A stretch of 33,617 nt of DNA, from assembly GCA_902777355.1 (NCBI GenBank), contig CACYTU010000077.1:1-33617 (forward strand), in the 5' to 3' direction. The stretch is from an uncultured Lachnospiraceae bacterium. GTDB taxonomy: Bacteria; Bacillota; Clostridia; Lachnospirales; Lachnospiraceae. A program made the position numbers and the translations under genes. The stretch's first letter is position 1, and each line of letters opens with the position of its first letter. Under the pieces are notes generated by a model. It did no database searches and had not been told where the DNA came from. It saw nothing but the letters and a program-made list of their open reading frames with translations. Below, piece by piece: positions 1 through 9,597 of this stretch.

Positions 1-81
1 TCCACGAAAAGTTTCTTACGCGGGCTTTTGCAGAACAGATAAAATATTTGCCGATAATAAATTTTACAAGTAAAAAATGTC

Positions 82-131
82 TGCAGATAAAAATAATTTG
101 CAGTCGGTAATTATTTGCAGATAAAATAATT
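82..131. repeat. Three tandem 16-17 bp units
   Basis: Units start at 82, 99 and 116, each beginning TGCAG and ending in an AATAATT-like run; the middle unit is the most diverged. The third unit also forms a stem with the second (107-116 pairs with 124-133). One of several locus-specific micro-repeats in spacers of this window. Confidence 0.65.
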
Positions 132-185
132 ACAGCAAATATACTGAGTTCGAGTAAGGCTTCATATTTCGTGTATCACTACACG

Positions 186-230
186 CAGCAAGACCGCACC
201 TGAGTCCGTTCAGGATGCGGTTATTTGCTG
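186..230 (+). terminator. Hairpin, possible terminator of an upstream gene
   Basis: ACCGCACCTGA (193-203) pairs with TCAGGATGCGGT (210-221) apart from one bulged A. An outer CAGCA/TGCTG stem extends the pairing. The following T content is weak (TTATTT), so this could be a terminator of a gene left of the window or just a structured element. Confidence 0.4.
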
Positions 231-351
231 TTGTGACTTTGGTGACGGCTGTTTCGGCGTATTACCGGATAGAGCGGTTCAGCCGGGCGGGTTCGTTTTT
301 CAATAGTTTACCTGATCATTGGAAATGATCAAGCTGCAAGGGGGAGTATTC

Positions 352-1428
352 ATGATAGAAAAATTCTTTTTTGGGGGGAGCACTCCAAATGGTTTCTCAA
401 CACAGCTCACACAGATTATAAACAGCACAGAATATTACACCTATATTCTGAAGGGCGGCCCGGGAACAGGAAAGTCCAGCATGATGAAAAAAATCGCGGA
501 GAGATTTGCAAAAAATGAAAAGGTGACATGTTTTTATTGCTCATCAGACCCGGATTCTCTGGATGCAGTGATGATGCACACATCAAAAGTAATTATCGTC
601 GACGGCACGCCTCCACATGTTAGTGAACCGCAGTTTCCCGGGGTATGCCAGGAGATAGTTGATCTCGGGCGGTACTGGAACAAAGCCATTCTTAAGGAAG
701 ACCGCGAAAAAATCATAAGAGCGACGGAACTTAACAAATCGATGATGACCGGCGCGGCGAATTACAACAAGGCATTGGGGCTGATATGTGACGATACATA
801 TACCTGTGCAGAAGGATTTACTGACAGAAAGAGGATCGAAGAAGCAGCGCGTAGCTTTTGCGACAGTCTGTTTAAAAACCGCGAGAGAAGGACCCGCAGA
901 GGGAATCAGACCATACGTCAGCTCTCGGCCATGACAAAGTACGGATATATGACACTGCCATGGGCGGAGGAATCCTGTCGTAAGCTATATATTTTAGATG
1001 ATAAGCTGTTTGCCGCATCCGGCATGTTTATTGAGTTTGCCGCGGAGCAGGCAATGCAATATGGATATGATATAAAACTGTCCCCGTGTCTTCTTTCCGG
1101 AATACCCATCAGCGAACATCTTTTAATCGATGAAATCAATGCTGCACTGATGACATCCAGTCCTCTGACGCAGCTCACAAATGAGAAGGCACGGCATATT
1201 GACTGTTCAGTATATTATGATAAAGATAAGATGCAGCCATATCAGAAGCATTTCGAGGCGAATCACTCATTGATAAATACGATCGCAGGTGCGTCTCGTG
1301 AGATGCTTGCGGACGCAAAACGTGTCCATGACGAAATGGAGCAGTATTATATCAGCGCAATGGATTTTGATGCGTTGGACACTGTATGCGAAAAGATCTG
1401 CGAAGAAATCGAGCAGAAACAGAACTGA
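352..1428 (+). CDS. P-loop ATPase of the PRK06851 type, function unknown
   Basis: This 358-residue protein opens with an FFGGSTPNGF motif, followed by a Walker A sequence GGPGTGKSS near residue 36. A CSSDPDSLD segment and a VDGTPPH segment then follow. From memory this order matches the conserved clostridial/bacillar ATPase family catalogued as PRK06851, whose cellular role I do not know. The C-terminal half has a similar length to those relatives but shows no second clear Walker A. The ATG at 352 is chosen over an in-frame TTG at 319 because GGGGGAG lies six bases upstream of it. No signal peptide or membrane segment is seen, so it is probably cytoplasmic. The next gene is a membrane protein 125 bp downstream on the same strand, possibly co-transcribed. 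Confidence 0.8.
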   Translation: MIEKFFFGGSTPNGFSTQLTQIINSTEYYTYILKGGPGTGKSSMMKKIAERFAKNEKVTCFYCSSDPDSLDAVMMHTSKVIIVDGTPPHVSEPQFPGVCQEIVDLGRYWNKAILKEDREKIIRATELNKSMMTGAANYNKALGLICDDTYTCAEGFTDRKRIEEAARSFCDSLFKNRERRTRRGNQTIRQLSAMTKYGYMTLPWAEESCRKLYILDDKLFAASGMFIEFAAEQAMQYGYDIKLSPCLLSGIPISEHLLIDEINAALMTSSPLTQLTNEKARHIDCSVYYDKDKMQPYQKHFEANHSLINTIAGASREMLADAKRVHDEMEQYYISAMDFDALDTVCEKICEEIEQKQN

Positions 1429-1553
1429 AATATGAGCCGGGATTGGGCTGAAATTGAGCCGGGACTGATCCGGAATTCAGTATAGAGGATATAGGTTCTT
1501 TTATAAAACTACAGATAAGTACTGTTTACAGCAGTTGAGAACGGAGGCTATGT

Positions 1554-2291
1554 ATGTCAGGCGTAATAATCGAAGTAATCCTGGTTGTGGTCATATTTTT
1601 GTATTGCCTGCACAGCGGGATCTTTATTTCTATTCTAGCGAACACACCTTTTATCGGATCGGTGGTTGCAGTGTTCCGTAATTATTTCGGGGTGACTTCT
1701 TCTACGCCCTTACCTTTCACCACAGGTCAGAACTTTGCCATGGAAATATGCAAGACCATACTCTATCTGATCATTTTCTACTTTATGAGCATCGCAGCCA
1801 GACAGTTAACAAGTGTGGGCAGACATGAGCTTTATTCGACTTTTAAAAAAGTATTCCTCTTTCCGGTCTCTATTTTTGTAAAATATTTTCTCTCAGCTCT
1901 GATCACGACACTGATTACGGGTTGTGCCATGGATTTTCTTAAGGACTGGATCGCGTCGCAGACCATTCTTTCCACCCTGCTCTTTATTGTTATTACTCTT
2001 CTGCTTCTTGCCGCCGGATTCCTTTTGATGGGAGACAATCTGGTTCAATATGTCTTGTGGGTAATGGTTAACGTAATCGGCGCGTCTGTTCTGAGACTGG
2101 TAGCTATCGAAGCTCTGGTCGTGTATGCATATTATATCCTGAATGTGCCGGGTGTGTTCGACGGCGTGGGTACTATTGTCATCATGGTCATCGGCATATT
2201 CATCTGTATAGGATCCATGTTCGGGACGGAATTTTTCGAGGACTGGGTTCCTGTCGGGGATGGAAAACACTACTATCGCAGACGCTATTGA
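1554..2291 (+). CDS. Multi-pass membrane protein, unidentified
   Basis: A 245-residue protein with about five or six hydrophobic segments: roughly residues 4-28, 65-85, 100-125, 137-160, 163-192 and 204-223. It ends in a basic tail (HYYRRRY). It has no signal-peptide cleavage site, catalytic motif or recognisable domain. The general look resembles small CvpA-like or other integral membrane proteins, but I do not assign a family. The ATG at 1554 is supported by GGAGG six bases upstream. It follows the P-loop ATPase gene by 125 bp, and a strong terminator starts about 40 bp after the stop, so the two may form one transcription unit. Confidence 0.75.
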   Translation: MSGVIIEVILVVVIFLYCLHSGIFISILANTPFIGSVVAVFRNYFGVTSSTPLPFTTGQNFAMEICKTILYLIIFYFMSIAARQLTSVGRHELYSTFKKVFLFPVSIFVKYFLSALITTLITGCAMDFLKDWIASQTILSTLLFIVITLLLLAAGFLLMGDNLVQYVLWVMVNVIGASVLRLVAIEALVVYAYYILNVPGVFDGVGTIVIMVIGIFICIGSMFGTEFFEDWVPVGDGKHYYRRRY

Positions 2292-2333
2292 AACCAGTTG
2301 GTATCCGGTGTTTTTTCTAAAGAATAATGAGTC

Positions 2334-2388
2334 AAAAAAAAGCTCCGCATCAGACTGAGAGATTGTCTCAGCCGGCGCGGAGTTTTTT
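2334..2388. terminator. Bidirectional intrinsic terminator
   Basis: CTCCGC (2343-2348) pairs with GCGGAG (2377-2382), and an inner stem CTGAGA/TCTCAG (2355-2360, 2366-2371) tops the hairpin. A-run on the left (2334-2341) and T-run on the right (2383-2388) allow termination in both directions. It separates the plus-strand membrane protein gene from the convergent MBL-fold gene. Confidence 0.9.
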
Positions 2389-2441
2389 GATTACAGTGGT
2401 ATTTGCAATTCTACAATAGGTTTTCCGGCGGGATTTCTGCT

Positions 2442-3296
2442 CTACAGCTCCTTCCGGCTGTCAAAACAGATGACAGGGGTGTAGGCGGATATCCTTTTGT
2501 CATTCAGGTAGAGCCTGGTTTCATCCAGTCTGCTCCAATAGTGCATGGGAAAGACTGTTTTGGCGCCCAGAATCTCCATGAAGGCCTCGATACAGCGGGG
2601 AGCATGCTCTTCCAGGCGGGGATCCAGGGGGACAAAGGCGACATCGATCAGGCTGTCAGCGGAACCCGTCTTTTCCTGATCAGTACGGGAACGGAGTGTG
2701 TCTGCCAGAAACTGCATTTCAGTCCGGCATTTCTTTTCAGAAGCCAGGTTGTCTTCCATGGGCTCGTCATTCCAGAACCATACGTTCAGGTCCCCGGCGT
2801 GATAAATGCGCTTACCCTCTGTCTCTACATAGAAGGCGACTCCCATATCTGTGGAGACAAGTGTGCGGAGGACCATGACCGGATTCCGGTCTGAAGTATC
2901 TGAACCGTCACTGCCGGAGCTGCCTGTGGCGGGGCTTTCTTCCTGAACAGCTGCGGCATGGCCGGCTTTAGAGTCAGTCTCGGCCATTAGAGAAGAAAAA
3001 CTGCCGTCCGGGTAAATCGTATAGGCTTTTCGGGGAGAGACGATGATCACCCTGGCTTCGGGATGGGTGGCGGCATCTTCGATACCTTCGTCAAGGATAT
3101 ATACGACATTGGGATGGTTGTTCTGAAGCTCCCAGATCATGCGGCTGTAGTGGTCGGGGTGGGAATGGGAGCAGAAGACATAGAGTGTCTTATCCGCGTC
3201 AAGTTCCGGCAGACTCCCTTTGTACCAGTCGAACAGCAGAAGGCTCCTGTCAAGTTCTACCAGAAATCCACTGTGATAAATATGTGTGATCTTCAT
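2442..3296 (-). CDS. MBL-fold metal-dependent hydrolase
   Basis: This 284-residue protein starts with the short beta-strand pattern typical of UlaG-like metallo-beta-lactamase-fold enzymes. It carries the metal-binding HSHPDH motif near residue 46, a later YHAGD (Asp/His ligands) and FPMHYW near the C terminus. This set supports a two-metal hydrolase; the substrate is not evident. Between the metal motifs lies a Gly/Ser/Asp-rich stretch of about 30 residues (around residues 105-140) that looks like a disordered insertion. AGAGG lies just before the ATG. It follows polC on the same strand after 128 bp without a T-run terminator, so it may be the last gene of that transcription unit, ending at the 2334-2388 hairpin. 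Confidence 0.85.
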   Translation of the reverse strand: MKITHIYHSGFLVELDRSLLLFDWYKGSLPELDADKTLYVFCSHSHPDHYSRMIWELQNNHPNVVYILDEGIEDAATHPEARVIIVSPRKAYTIYPDGSFSSLMAETDSKAGHAAAVQEESPATGSSGSDGSDTSDRNPVMVLRTLVSTDMGVAFYVETEGKRIYHAGDLNVWFWNDEPMEDNLASEKKCRTEMQFLADTLRSRTDQEKTGSADSLIDVAFVPLDPRLEEHAPRCIEAFMEILGAKTVFPMHYWSRLDETRLYLNDKRISAYTPVICFDSRKEL

Positions 3297-3307
3297 AAAA
3301 CCTCTCT

Positions 3308-3378
3308 TTCACCGCCTTTTTGGCGGCAGGACACTTTTTGGCGCGGCATATGTCTCCCCGGAGCTCCGGAGCGGGGTG
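3308..3378 (-). other. Two short GC-rich hairpins between polC and the MBL gene
   Basis: CCGCC-AAAAA-GGCGG sits directly before the ribosome binding site of the MBL gene (plus positions about 3313-3327). A second palindrome centred on GGAGCTCC lies at about 3357-3375. Neither is followed by a T-run. They could influence message stability or start-site access, but this is inference. Confidence 0.4.
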
Positions 3379-3424
3379 CTTACATGTGCACCGAAAACGG
3401 GATGAATCCGGCAAGCACAAAACA

Positions 3425-6400
3425 TCATTCAAACATGTCAAAGAGTGAGATCTGGTTTGTCTGGGGCAGGTCGCCCAGAAGTCCCAGGTCATGCATTTTT
3501 TCGATGACGGTCTTGGGCACTTTGGTGCGGTTCCAGAAATCGTCTCTGGAGATGAAAGGACCGTCTTTTCTGGCTTCCACGACGGCGTCGGCCGCTTTTT
3601 CACCCATTCCGTCGATGCTTTTGAGGCTGGGCATGATTTTTCCATCCACAATAGTGCAGAGCCTGGACTTTGCAGTGTAGATATCGATCGGGACGAATTC
3701 GATGCCGCGGGCATACATTTCGCGGACTACCAGGCAGTCGTCGAGAGTCGTCTGTTCCTTGGGCGTGAGGGTGTCCTTCCTGCGCTGGTAGTCCTCCATG
3801 ACCGCCAGCAGGTTCTCTTTGCCCCGGCACATGATCTCATAGGAGAAAGCCGAGGCGCGGATGCTGTAGTAGGCGGCATAGTAGGCCAGGGGGTGGTGGA
3901 CCTTGCAGTAGGCGATGCGGAGGGCCATCATGACGTAGGCCGCCGCGTGGGCCCGGGGGAACATATACTTGATCTTGAGACAGGAATCAATGTACCACTC
4001 AGGCACATTGGCAGCCCGCATGGCGTCTTTCATCTCCGGAGTAAGGCCCTTGCCCTTGCGGACGGATTCCATGGTCTTGAAGGAAAGTGACTTGTCCATG
4101 CCCTGTGCGATCAGGTAGGACATGATGTCGTCACGTGTGCAGATAGCTGTGGACAGGACCGCTTTCCCTTCCTGGATCAGGGTCTGGGCGTTGCCAAGCC
4201 ACACGTCCGTTCCGTGGGAGAGGCCCGATATACGGACCAGCTCCGACATGGTGGTGGGTCTGGTGTCATCCAGCATACCTATGACAAACTTGGTGCCGAA
4301 TTCGGGAATACCCAGGGAACCGACATCAATACCCCCGTTCTGCTCTGTGGTGATGCCCAGAGACTCTGTGCCTGAAAACAGTTTCATGACATCCGGGTCA
4401 TCGAGAGGAATCTGAGTGGGATCAAGTCCCGTCAGATCCTGCAGCATGCGGATCATAGTGGGATCGTCGTGTCCCAGAATATCGAGTTTGAGAAGGTTGT
4501 GGTCGATCGAGTGATAGTCAAAATGGGTCGTGACAATATCGGTCGTCATATCATTTGCCGGGTGCTGGACGGGAGTGAAGGTGTTGATGTTTTCACCCAG
4601 TGGCAGAACGACGATTCCACCCGGATGCTGGCCGGTACTGCGGCGGATACCGGTACAGCCCGCCAGCAGGCGCTCGATCTCACAGTTGCGCTTGGCGATC
4701 CCTTTATTTTCAAAATAATGTTTCACATAGCCGTAGGCGGTCTTGTCGGCCACGGTCGCTATGGTGCCTGCCTTGAAGGTCTGCTCGTGACCGAAAATGA
4801 CCTTGGTGTAGGCATGGGCTTTGGACTGGTATTCTCCGGAGAAGTTGAGGTCAATATCAGGTTCCTTATCCCCCTTGAAGCCCAGGAAGGTCTCGAAAGG
4901 AATATCAAAACCATCCTTGTGAAGCTCCTGTCCGCAGTTGGGGCACTTGCGGCGGGGCATATCGATTCCGCACTTACCCTGATATTTCATGACCAGAGGC
5001 GAGTCAAAATCGGTAAAATGGCAGTTTGTGCAGTAATAATGCGGCGCCAGGGGATTGACTTCCGTGATTCCGGACATGGTAGCCACGAAAGAGGATCCGA
5101 CGGATCCTCTGGAGCCTACCAGGTATCCGTCTTCAACGGATTTCCAGACCAGCTTCTGGGCGATGATGTACATGACCGAGTAACCGTTGGAAATAATGGA
5201 ACGCAGTTCGCGCTCCAGCCTCTCCTGAACGATCTCCGGAAGCGGGTCGCCGTACATGCTGTGGGCCTTGTCGTAGCAGATCTTTCGCAGCATCTCATCA
5301 CTGTGGGGAATGACCGGCGGGCACTTGTCCGGACGGACCGGGGAGAGTGCGTCGACCATGTCAGCGATCTTTCTGGTATTGGTGATGACGACTTCCTCGG
5401 CTTTTTTGGCCCCAAGGTAGTCGAATTCACGCAGCATTTCCTCTGTGGTACGCAGATATAAGGGGGCGGGATCCTCATCGGACATGCCCATGCCCTCCTG
5501 GATAATGGATCGGTATATGTCGTCCTCAGGGTCCATGAAATGCACGTCTCCTGTGGCGACGACAGGCTTGCCCGACAGCTCACCCAGTCTCACGATCGTG
5601 CGGTTGAGATTGAGCAGATCCTCTTCTGTCCTGATCTGCGGGTATTTATCCTGCATCCTGGGAGATTCCAGCAGGAAGCGGTTATTATCTCTGGGCTGGA
5701 TCTCCAGATAGTCGTAAAAGTCCACGATCTGCGAGAGCACTTCGTCGGAACGCTCTTCCAGAACAGCCTCCATGAGCTCACCCATTACACAGGCGCTGCC
5801 AACGATGATACCCTCCCGGTACTTTGTCAGCAGGCTCTTGGGGATCCTGGGCTTTTTGAAGAAATAAGTCAGGTGGGACTCGCTGATCATGGTGTAGAGA
5901 TTGGTGCGGCCGGTAGTATTTTTGGCGATCAGGATACAGTGGTGGGTGCGGAGCCTCTTTATAGTCTCCGGTGTCGGTATGCAGAACTTCTCGATCTGTC
6001 CCAGAGTATAAACCTGTCTTGCCTCGAAAAGAGGGATCATATTCAGGAAGATCCCCGCAGTACACGCCGCGTCATCCACTGCCCTGTGATGATTTTCCAG
6101 GGGGACATTCAGCATCTTGGCGACTGCGTCCAGGGTATATTTGGCGTGGCCGGGCAGGAGGGCCCTGGCCATACTCAGAGTGTCAACTGTCGTGAAGCTG
6201 CAGGGGAGCCTGAGTCTTTTAGCGTTGGCTTTGATAAAGCTGATATCGAAGCCTACATTGTGGCCTACCAGCACACTGCCTTCGCAGAAGCGCAGGAAGG
6301 AAGGCAGGATCAGGTCTATGGTCTTGGCGTTCATGACCATGCTGTCGGTGATCCCGGTCAGCTGCTGGATCCGGAAGGGAATCGGGATTTTGGGATTTAC

Positions 6401-8239
6401 AAACTGGGAGAATCTGTCCCTCACTTTGCCGTTTACGATCTTGACGGCACCGATCTCGATGATCCGGTTCTTTTCAGGAGAAAAGCCGGTTGTCTCAAGG
6501 TCGAAGACAACAAAAGAGCGCTCCCTGACAGGAGCGTCCATATCTTCTTCGGGGACCGCGGTCACACTTTTGTTCAGGTCATCGACCAGATAGCACTCCA
6601 CCCCGTAAAGGACCTTGAAAAAATCCTGACTGTCGACAGGGGGAAGTCCCTTTTCCTTCCGCTTTTTGTTTTCAGCGGAAAGAAAGCCGTCGCGGGCGTG
6701 TCCGGCGTCGGGAAAGGCCTGGATATTGCCGTGGTCTGTGATGGCAATGGCCGGCATGCCCCACTCATAAGCTCTTTTGACCAGGTCCTTGCATTCGGAG
6801 ACACCGTCCATATCGCTCATCTTGGTGTGGCAGTGGAGTTCCACCCTCTTGACCGGAGCGTTATCCACTCGCTTGGTACTGAATCCGGGAATCTTCATGA
6901 TGCCCTGAATGGATGAAATGATGACCTCCTTGTCAAATGTGTCCATGACTGCGGCACCGCGCACTTTGACCCAGGCGCCTTTGCCCACTTGTTTCAGGAG
7001 CTCGTCGGCCTTGTCTGTGGGCACAAAGATCTTGCAGTAGATCGAATCGGTGAAATCAGTGAGGGAAAATTTGATTATGGTCTTTTCATTGCGGATATCC
7101 CTGCGGTCATTTGCCAGGATCTTTCCGCGTACGACGACCTCACCGATTTCTCCGATGACATCGGCGATAGGGATCGCGTCTTTGGCAATCTCCTTCCCGA
7201 AGATGACATCGGGATGTGTAGAGCGGCTGAGGGTGTACTCTCGTTCTTTGCTGCCCCCTCGCTGGTTTCTGCCGCGGAAGCCGCTGCCGCTTCCGTTCCG
7301 GCTGTTCTGCCCGGATCCTGCGGCTGAGTTTTCCCGGCCGTTTTGCTTCGCTGTCTTAGCGGCGGGGGTGACAGGTTCAGTCCCCCCTGCGGAGGTCTGG
7401 CTGCGGCCGTCAATACTATTACCCGCGGCAGTACTGCTCTTGTCAGCTGCCGGACTGCCTGATCCGGCCCGGAATCTGACCGCGTCGGAAGCTGCCTGAG
7501 CATCTGTTCCATAGGCAGCAGATACAAGGGGTTCTTCCCCTGCCAGTCCCTGACGGCTGACATTCGCGCTGTTATCGTACAGGGCCTGTCCGTAGGTTCC
7601 CTGCCCTGCGTTGACCACACCTGAAAAGCCCTTGAACTCAAAGTCTGAACCGTCGTTTTCAGAGCCTGAAAGGCCGCTTTCAAAGACCGGGCGCCCGGCA
7701 AGAGAGTCCTGCCGGCTCTTTGCGGCCGGGCGCTCTTTCTCCTTGAGGGTCACTGTGATCAGGGCCGGAATTCCACAGCGGTCCCGGAAGATCCTGTTGA
7801 GGGCTTCCTCCAGACGTTCATGAAGGCCCCGGCTGATGCAGGTATCATCCATCAGAATGTCGATGGATCCGTCATCACGGTAATTGATCTCAGAATCCCT
7901 GAAAACAGCTCCCATCATATGGGAAAATGAAGAGATCTCACAGCAGATGGAATCGTGGTATTCTTCCATCAGCCGCTGGGGGTTATAAAGTTCCGAGAGT
8001 TTATAATGTTCCTCTACATAGACCTTTACTTTACGCCCGTTAAAGAGCTGCTCTTCCATTTCCTGCTGCATGCGGAACACACGGTTTTTGTGGATCAGGT
8101 GCTCTGAGTAAAGACAGACTTTGAGCCTTGTGCGCTCGTGATTGGCGGCAAGGCGCTCAACGATTGTATTTTCAAAATAATCCCTGAGATCCTTTCGGAC
8201 TTTCAGAGTCGGAAAAACGTCAAAAAAAGGTTTGGACAT
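3425..8239 (-). CDS. polC: DNA polymerase III alpha subunit, Gram-positive PolC type
   Basis: The replicative polymerase with built-in 3'-5' proofreading, 1604 residues; B. subtilis PolC is about 1440. The order is an N-terminal domain (1-165), a low-complexity linker (about 168-335), an OB fold (355-450), a PHP domain starting at VELHCHTKMSDMDG (about 465), and an inserted DEDDh exonuclease (FDLETTGF near 579, then GHNVGFD and HHRAVDD). After these come the second PHP part, a four-cysteine zinc motif (CTNC ... CPNC, about 1068-1100) and the polymerase palm with PDIDLNF. GGGG lies 11 bases before the ATG. The extra length comes almost entirely from the Gly/Ser/Ala/Asn-rich linker. It lies 90 bp after ispG and ends the conserved pyrH-to-polC gene order. 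Confidence 0.98.
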   Translation of the reverse strand: MSKPFFDVFPTLKVRKDLRDYFENTIVERLAANHERTRLKVCLYSEHLIHKNRVFRMQQEMEEQLFNGRKVKVYVEEHYKLSELYNPQRLMEEYHDSICCEISSFSHMMGAVFRDSEINYRDDGSIDILMDDTCISRGLHERLEEALNRIFRDRCGIPALITVTLKEKERPAAKSRQDSLAGRPVFESGLSGSENDGSDFEFKGFSGVVNAGQGTYGQALYDNSANVSRQGLAGEEPLVSAAYGTDAQAASDAVRFRAGSGSPAADKSSTAAGNSIDGRSQTSAGGTEPVTPAAKTAKQNGRENSAAGSGQNSRNGSGSGFRGRNQRGGSKEREYTLSRSTHPDVIFGKEIAKDAIPIADVIGEIGEVVVRGKILANDRRDIRNEKTIIKFSLTDFTDSIYCKIFVPTDKADELLKQVGKGAWVKVRGAAVMDTFDKEVIISSIQGIMKIPGFSTKRVDNAPVKRVELHCHTKMSDMDGVSECKDLVKRAYEWGMPAIAITDHGNIQAFPDAGHARDGFLSAENKKRKEKGLPPVDSQDFFKVLYGVECYLVDDLNKSVTAVPEEDMDAPVRERSFVVFDLETTGFSPEKNRIIEIGAVKIVNGKVRDRFSQFVNPKIPIPFRIQQLTGITDSMVMNAKTIDLILPSFLRFCEGSVLVGHNVGFDISFIKANAKRLRLPCSFTTVDTLSMARALLPGHAKYTLDAVAKMLNVPLENHHRAVDDAACTAGIFLNMIPLFEARQVYTLGQIEKFCIPTPETIKRLRTHHCILIAKNTTGRTNLYTMISESHLTYFFKKPRIPKSLLTKYREGIIVGSACVMGELMEAVLEERSDEVLSQIVDFYDYLEIQPRDNNRFLLESPRMQDKYPQIRTEEDLLNLNRTIVRLGELSGKPVVATGDVHFMDPEDDIYRSIIQEGMGMSDEDPAPLYLRTTEEMLREFDYLGAKKAEEVVITNTRKIADMVDALSPVRPDKCPPVIPHSDEMLRKICYDKAHSMYGDPLPEIVQERLERELRSIISNGYSVMYIIAQKLVWKSVEDGYLVGSRGSVGSSFVATMSGITEVNPLAPHYYCTNCHFTDFDSPLVMKYQGKCGIDMPRRKCPNCGQELHKDGFDIPFETFLGFKGDKEPDIDLNFSGEYQSKAHAYTKVIFGHEQTFKAGTIATVADKTAYGYVKHYFENKGIAKRNCEIERLLAGCTGIRRSTGQHPGGIVVLPLGENINTFTPVQHPANDMTTDIVTTHFDYHSIDHNLLKLDILGHDDPTMIRMLQDLTGLDPTQIPLDDPDVMKLFSGTESLGITTEQNGGIDVGSLGIPEFGTKFVIGMLDDTRPTTMSELVRISGLSHGTDVWLGNAQTLIQEGKAVLSTAICTRDDIMSYLIAQGMDKSLSFKTMESVRKGKGLTPEMKDAMRAANVPEWYIDSCLKIKYMFPRAHAAAYVMMALRIAYCKVHHPLAYYAAYYSIRASAFSYEIMCRGKENLLAVMEDYQRRKDTLTPKEQTTLDDCLVVREMYARGIEFVPIDIYTAKSRLCTIVDGKIMPSLKSIDGMGEKAADAVVEARKDGPFISRDDFWNRTKVPKTVIEKMHDLGLLGDLPQTNQISLFDMFE

Positions 8240-8329
8240 GAATCAACAGCCCCTTGGGAGCTTCCTCTCCTTTCTGTACCTGTGAGTTCAGCCCACAGAT
8301 TCATTTGGTGAAACTGAGCGGTTTCCGGA

Positions 8330-9388
8330 TCAGCCTTTCCAGTTGTCAAGCTCCTCCTTCAGAGCCGCGAGAAGATATTCCTCTTTCATTTTGCGGACGA
8401 TTTTTCCGCGCTTGATCAAAAGGCCTTCTCCCTGTCCGCCGGCGATGCCGATGTCAGCTTCTCTGGCTTCTCCGGGGCCGTTAACCGCACAGCCCATGAC
8501 AGCTACTTTGATATTGAGGTCATAGCCCTGGACCATGGTCTCAACCTGATTGGCCAGACCGACCAGATCGATTTTGGTCCTGCCGCAGGTGGGACAGGAA
8601 ACAACGTCGATGCCGCCCTTCCTGAGACCCAGTGTACTCAGGATCTTTTTGGCGGACTTGATCTCCTCCACAGGATCTCCGGTCAGAGAGACGCGGATGG
8701 TGTCGCCGATCCCCTGATAAAGAATGATTCCAAGGCCCACTGCGGACTTGATGTTTCCGCTGTAAAGAGTGCCTGCCTCGGTGATCCCGACATGGAGGGG
8801 ATAATCAGATTTCTGAGCCAGAAGCTCATGAGCCCGGGCGCAGATCAGCACATTGGAGGACTTGATGCTGATGACCATGCGGTCATAATCGCACTCCTCG
8901 ATCATTCGAACCTTATCCAGGGCACTCTCCACCAGTCCTTCCGCAGTGACGCCGCCGTATTTTTCCACGAGATTCTTCTCCAGGGAGCCGCTGTTGACTC
9001 CGACGCGGATGGGAATATTACGCTCTTTTGCGCATTTGACGACAGCTTCGATCTTGTCGCGCCCGCCGATATTGCCGGGGTTGATCCGGATCTTGTCGGC
9101 GCCGTTTTCCATGGCCATAATGGCCATTCTGTAGTCAAAGTGAATGTCCGCGACAAGCGGGATGTGAATCCTCTTTTTAATCTCACCGATCGCTCTGGCA
9201 GCTTCTTCGGTGGGGCAGGTGCAGCGGATGATCTCACAGCCCGCCTGCTCAAGCCGAAGGGTCTGTTCCACTGTGGCTTCGACATCTTCAGTGGGTGTAT
9301 TTGTCATGGACTGGATCAGGATGGGATTTCCGCCGCCTATTACCCGGTCGCCGATTTGTATTACTTTTGTATGTTCGCGATAACTCAT
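8330..9388 (-). CDS. ispG: 4-hydroxy-3-methylbut-2-en-1-yl diphosphate synthase
   Basis: IspG (GcpE) converts the cyclic diphosphate ME-cPP to HMBPP in the MEP isoprenoid pathway, using a [4Fe-4S] cluster. The protein has the family landmarks [25 protein letters not shown] and [10 protein letters not shown], plus the cluster cysteines in SCPTCGRT and [12 protein letters not shown] start it at the ATG at 9388 (352 residues, the normal length) because AGAAGG precedes it. The 76 extra in-frame upstream codons are rich in Phe/Asn and overlap a tandem repeat and a hairpin, so they look non-coding. It lies between rseP and polC as in many Firmicutes, but with an unusually long 333-bp spacer before it. 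Confidence 0.97.
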   Translation of the reverse strand: MSYREHTKVIQIGDRVIGGGNPILIQSMTNTPTEDVEATVEQTLRLEQAGCEIIRCTCPTEEAARAIGEIKKRIHIPLVADIHFDYRMAIMAMENGADKIRINPGNIGGRDKIEAVVKCAKERNIPIRVGVNSGSLEKNLVEKYGGVTAEGLVESALDKVRMIEECDYDRMVISIKSSNVLICARAHELLAQKSDYPLHVGITEAGTLYSGNIKSAVGLGIILYQGIGDTIRVSLTGDPVEEIKSAKKILSTLGLRKGGIDVVSCPTCGRTKIDLVGLANQVETMVQGYDLNIKVAVMGCAVNGPGEAREADIGIAGGQGEGLLIKRGKIVRKMKEEYLLAALKEELDNWKG

Positions 9389-9430
9389 AATTACCTTCTT
9401 TCTGAAAAACGTTGACAGAAGAAAAAAATT

Positions 9431-9460
9431 TATATGGAAAAAATCTATATGGAAAAAGCA
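9431..9460. repeat. 15-bp tandem duplication
   Basis: TATATGGAAAAAATC (9431-9445) is followed by the near copy TATATGGAAAAAGCA (9446-9460). It lies about 45 bp upstream of the ispG start, between its ribosome binding site and the hairpin at 9453-9524. Confidence 0.7.
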
Positions 9461-9524
9461 ATGAGCCACGCACGCATCCCCGAAAGCATTTTTCAGGGAT
9501 GCTTTGTAATCGCATGCCTCATTG
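9453..9524 (-). terminator. Hairpin with short T-run upstream of ispG
   Basis: GCATCCC (9474-9480) pairs with GGGATGC (9496-9502), and the outer AATGAG/CTCATT arms (9460-9465, 9518-9523) close it. Read on the minus strand the stem is followed by GCTTTTTCC. It could be a weak terminator after rseP or an attenuator before ispG. Confidence 0.45.
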
Positions 9525-9597
9525 TTTCTCATAGTCATTTGGTAATTGTCATTTAATAAACTTGATGTCGGGGTCAAAAGGTGGTTAAAGATAATCC

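Larger units (their letters stand above)
1..351. other. AT-rich intergenic region before the first gene
   Basis: No convincing coding region is seen here. The stretch holds three consecutive copies of a 16-17 bp unit beginning TGCAG (82-131), a small inverted repeat (107-116 with 124-133) and a larger hairpin at 186-230. A promoter for the following gene probably lies here, but no box pair with good spacing could be picked with confidence. Confidence 0.5.

Noticed and set aside
4469-5461. Plus-strand open frame of 330 codons opposite polC
   Set aside because: Antisense shadow of the polymerase palm region; no recognisable protein features.
5540-6916. Long plus-strand open frame (458 codons) opposite polC
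   Set aside because: It lies wholly antisense to conserved polC sequence, has no ribosome binding site or domain, and follows the codon bias of the other strand.
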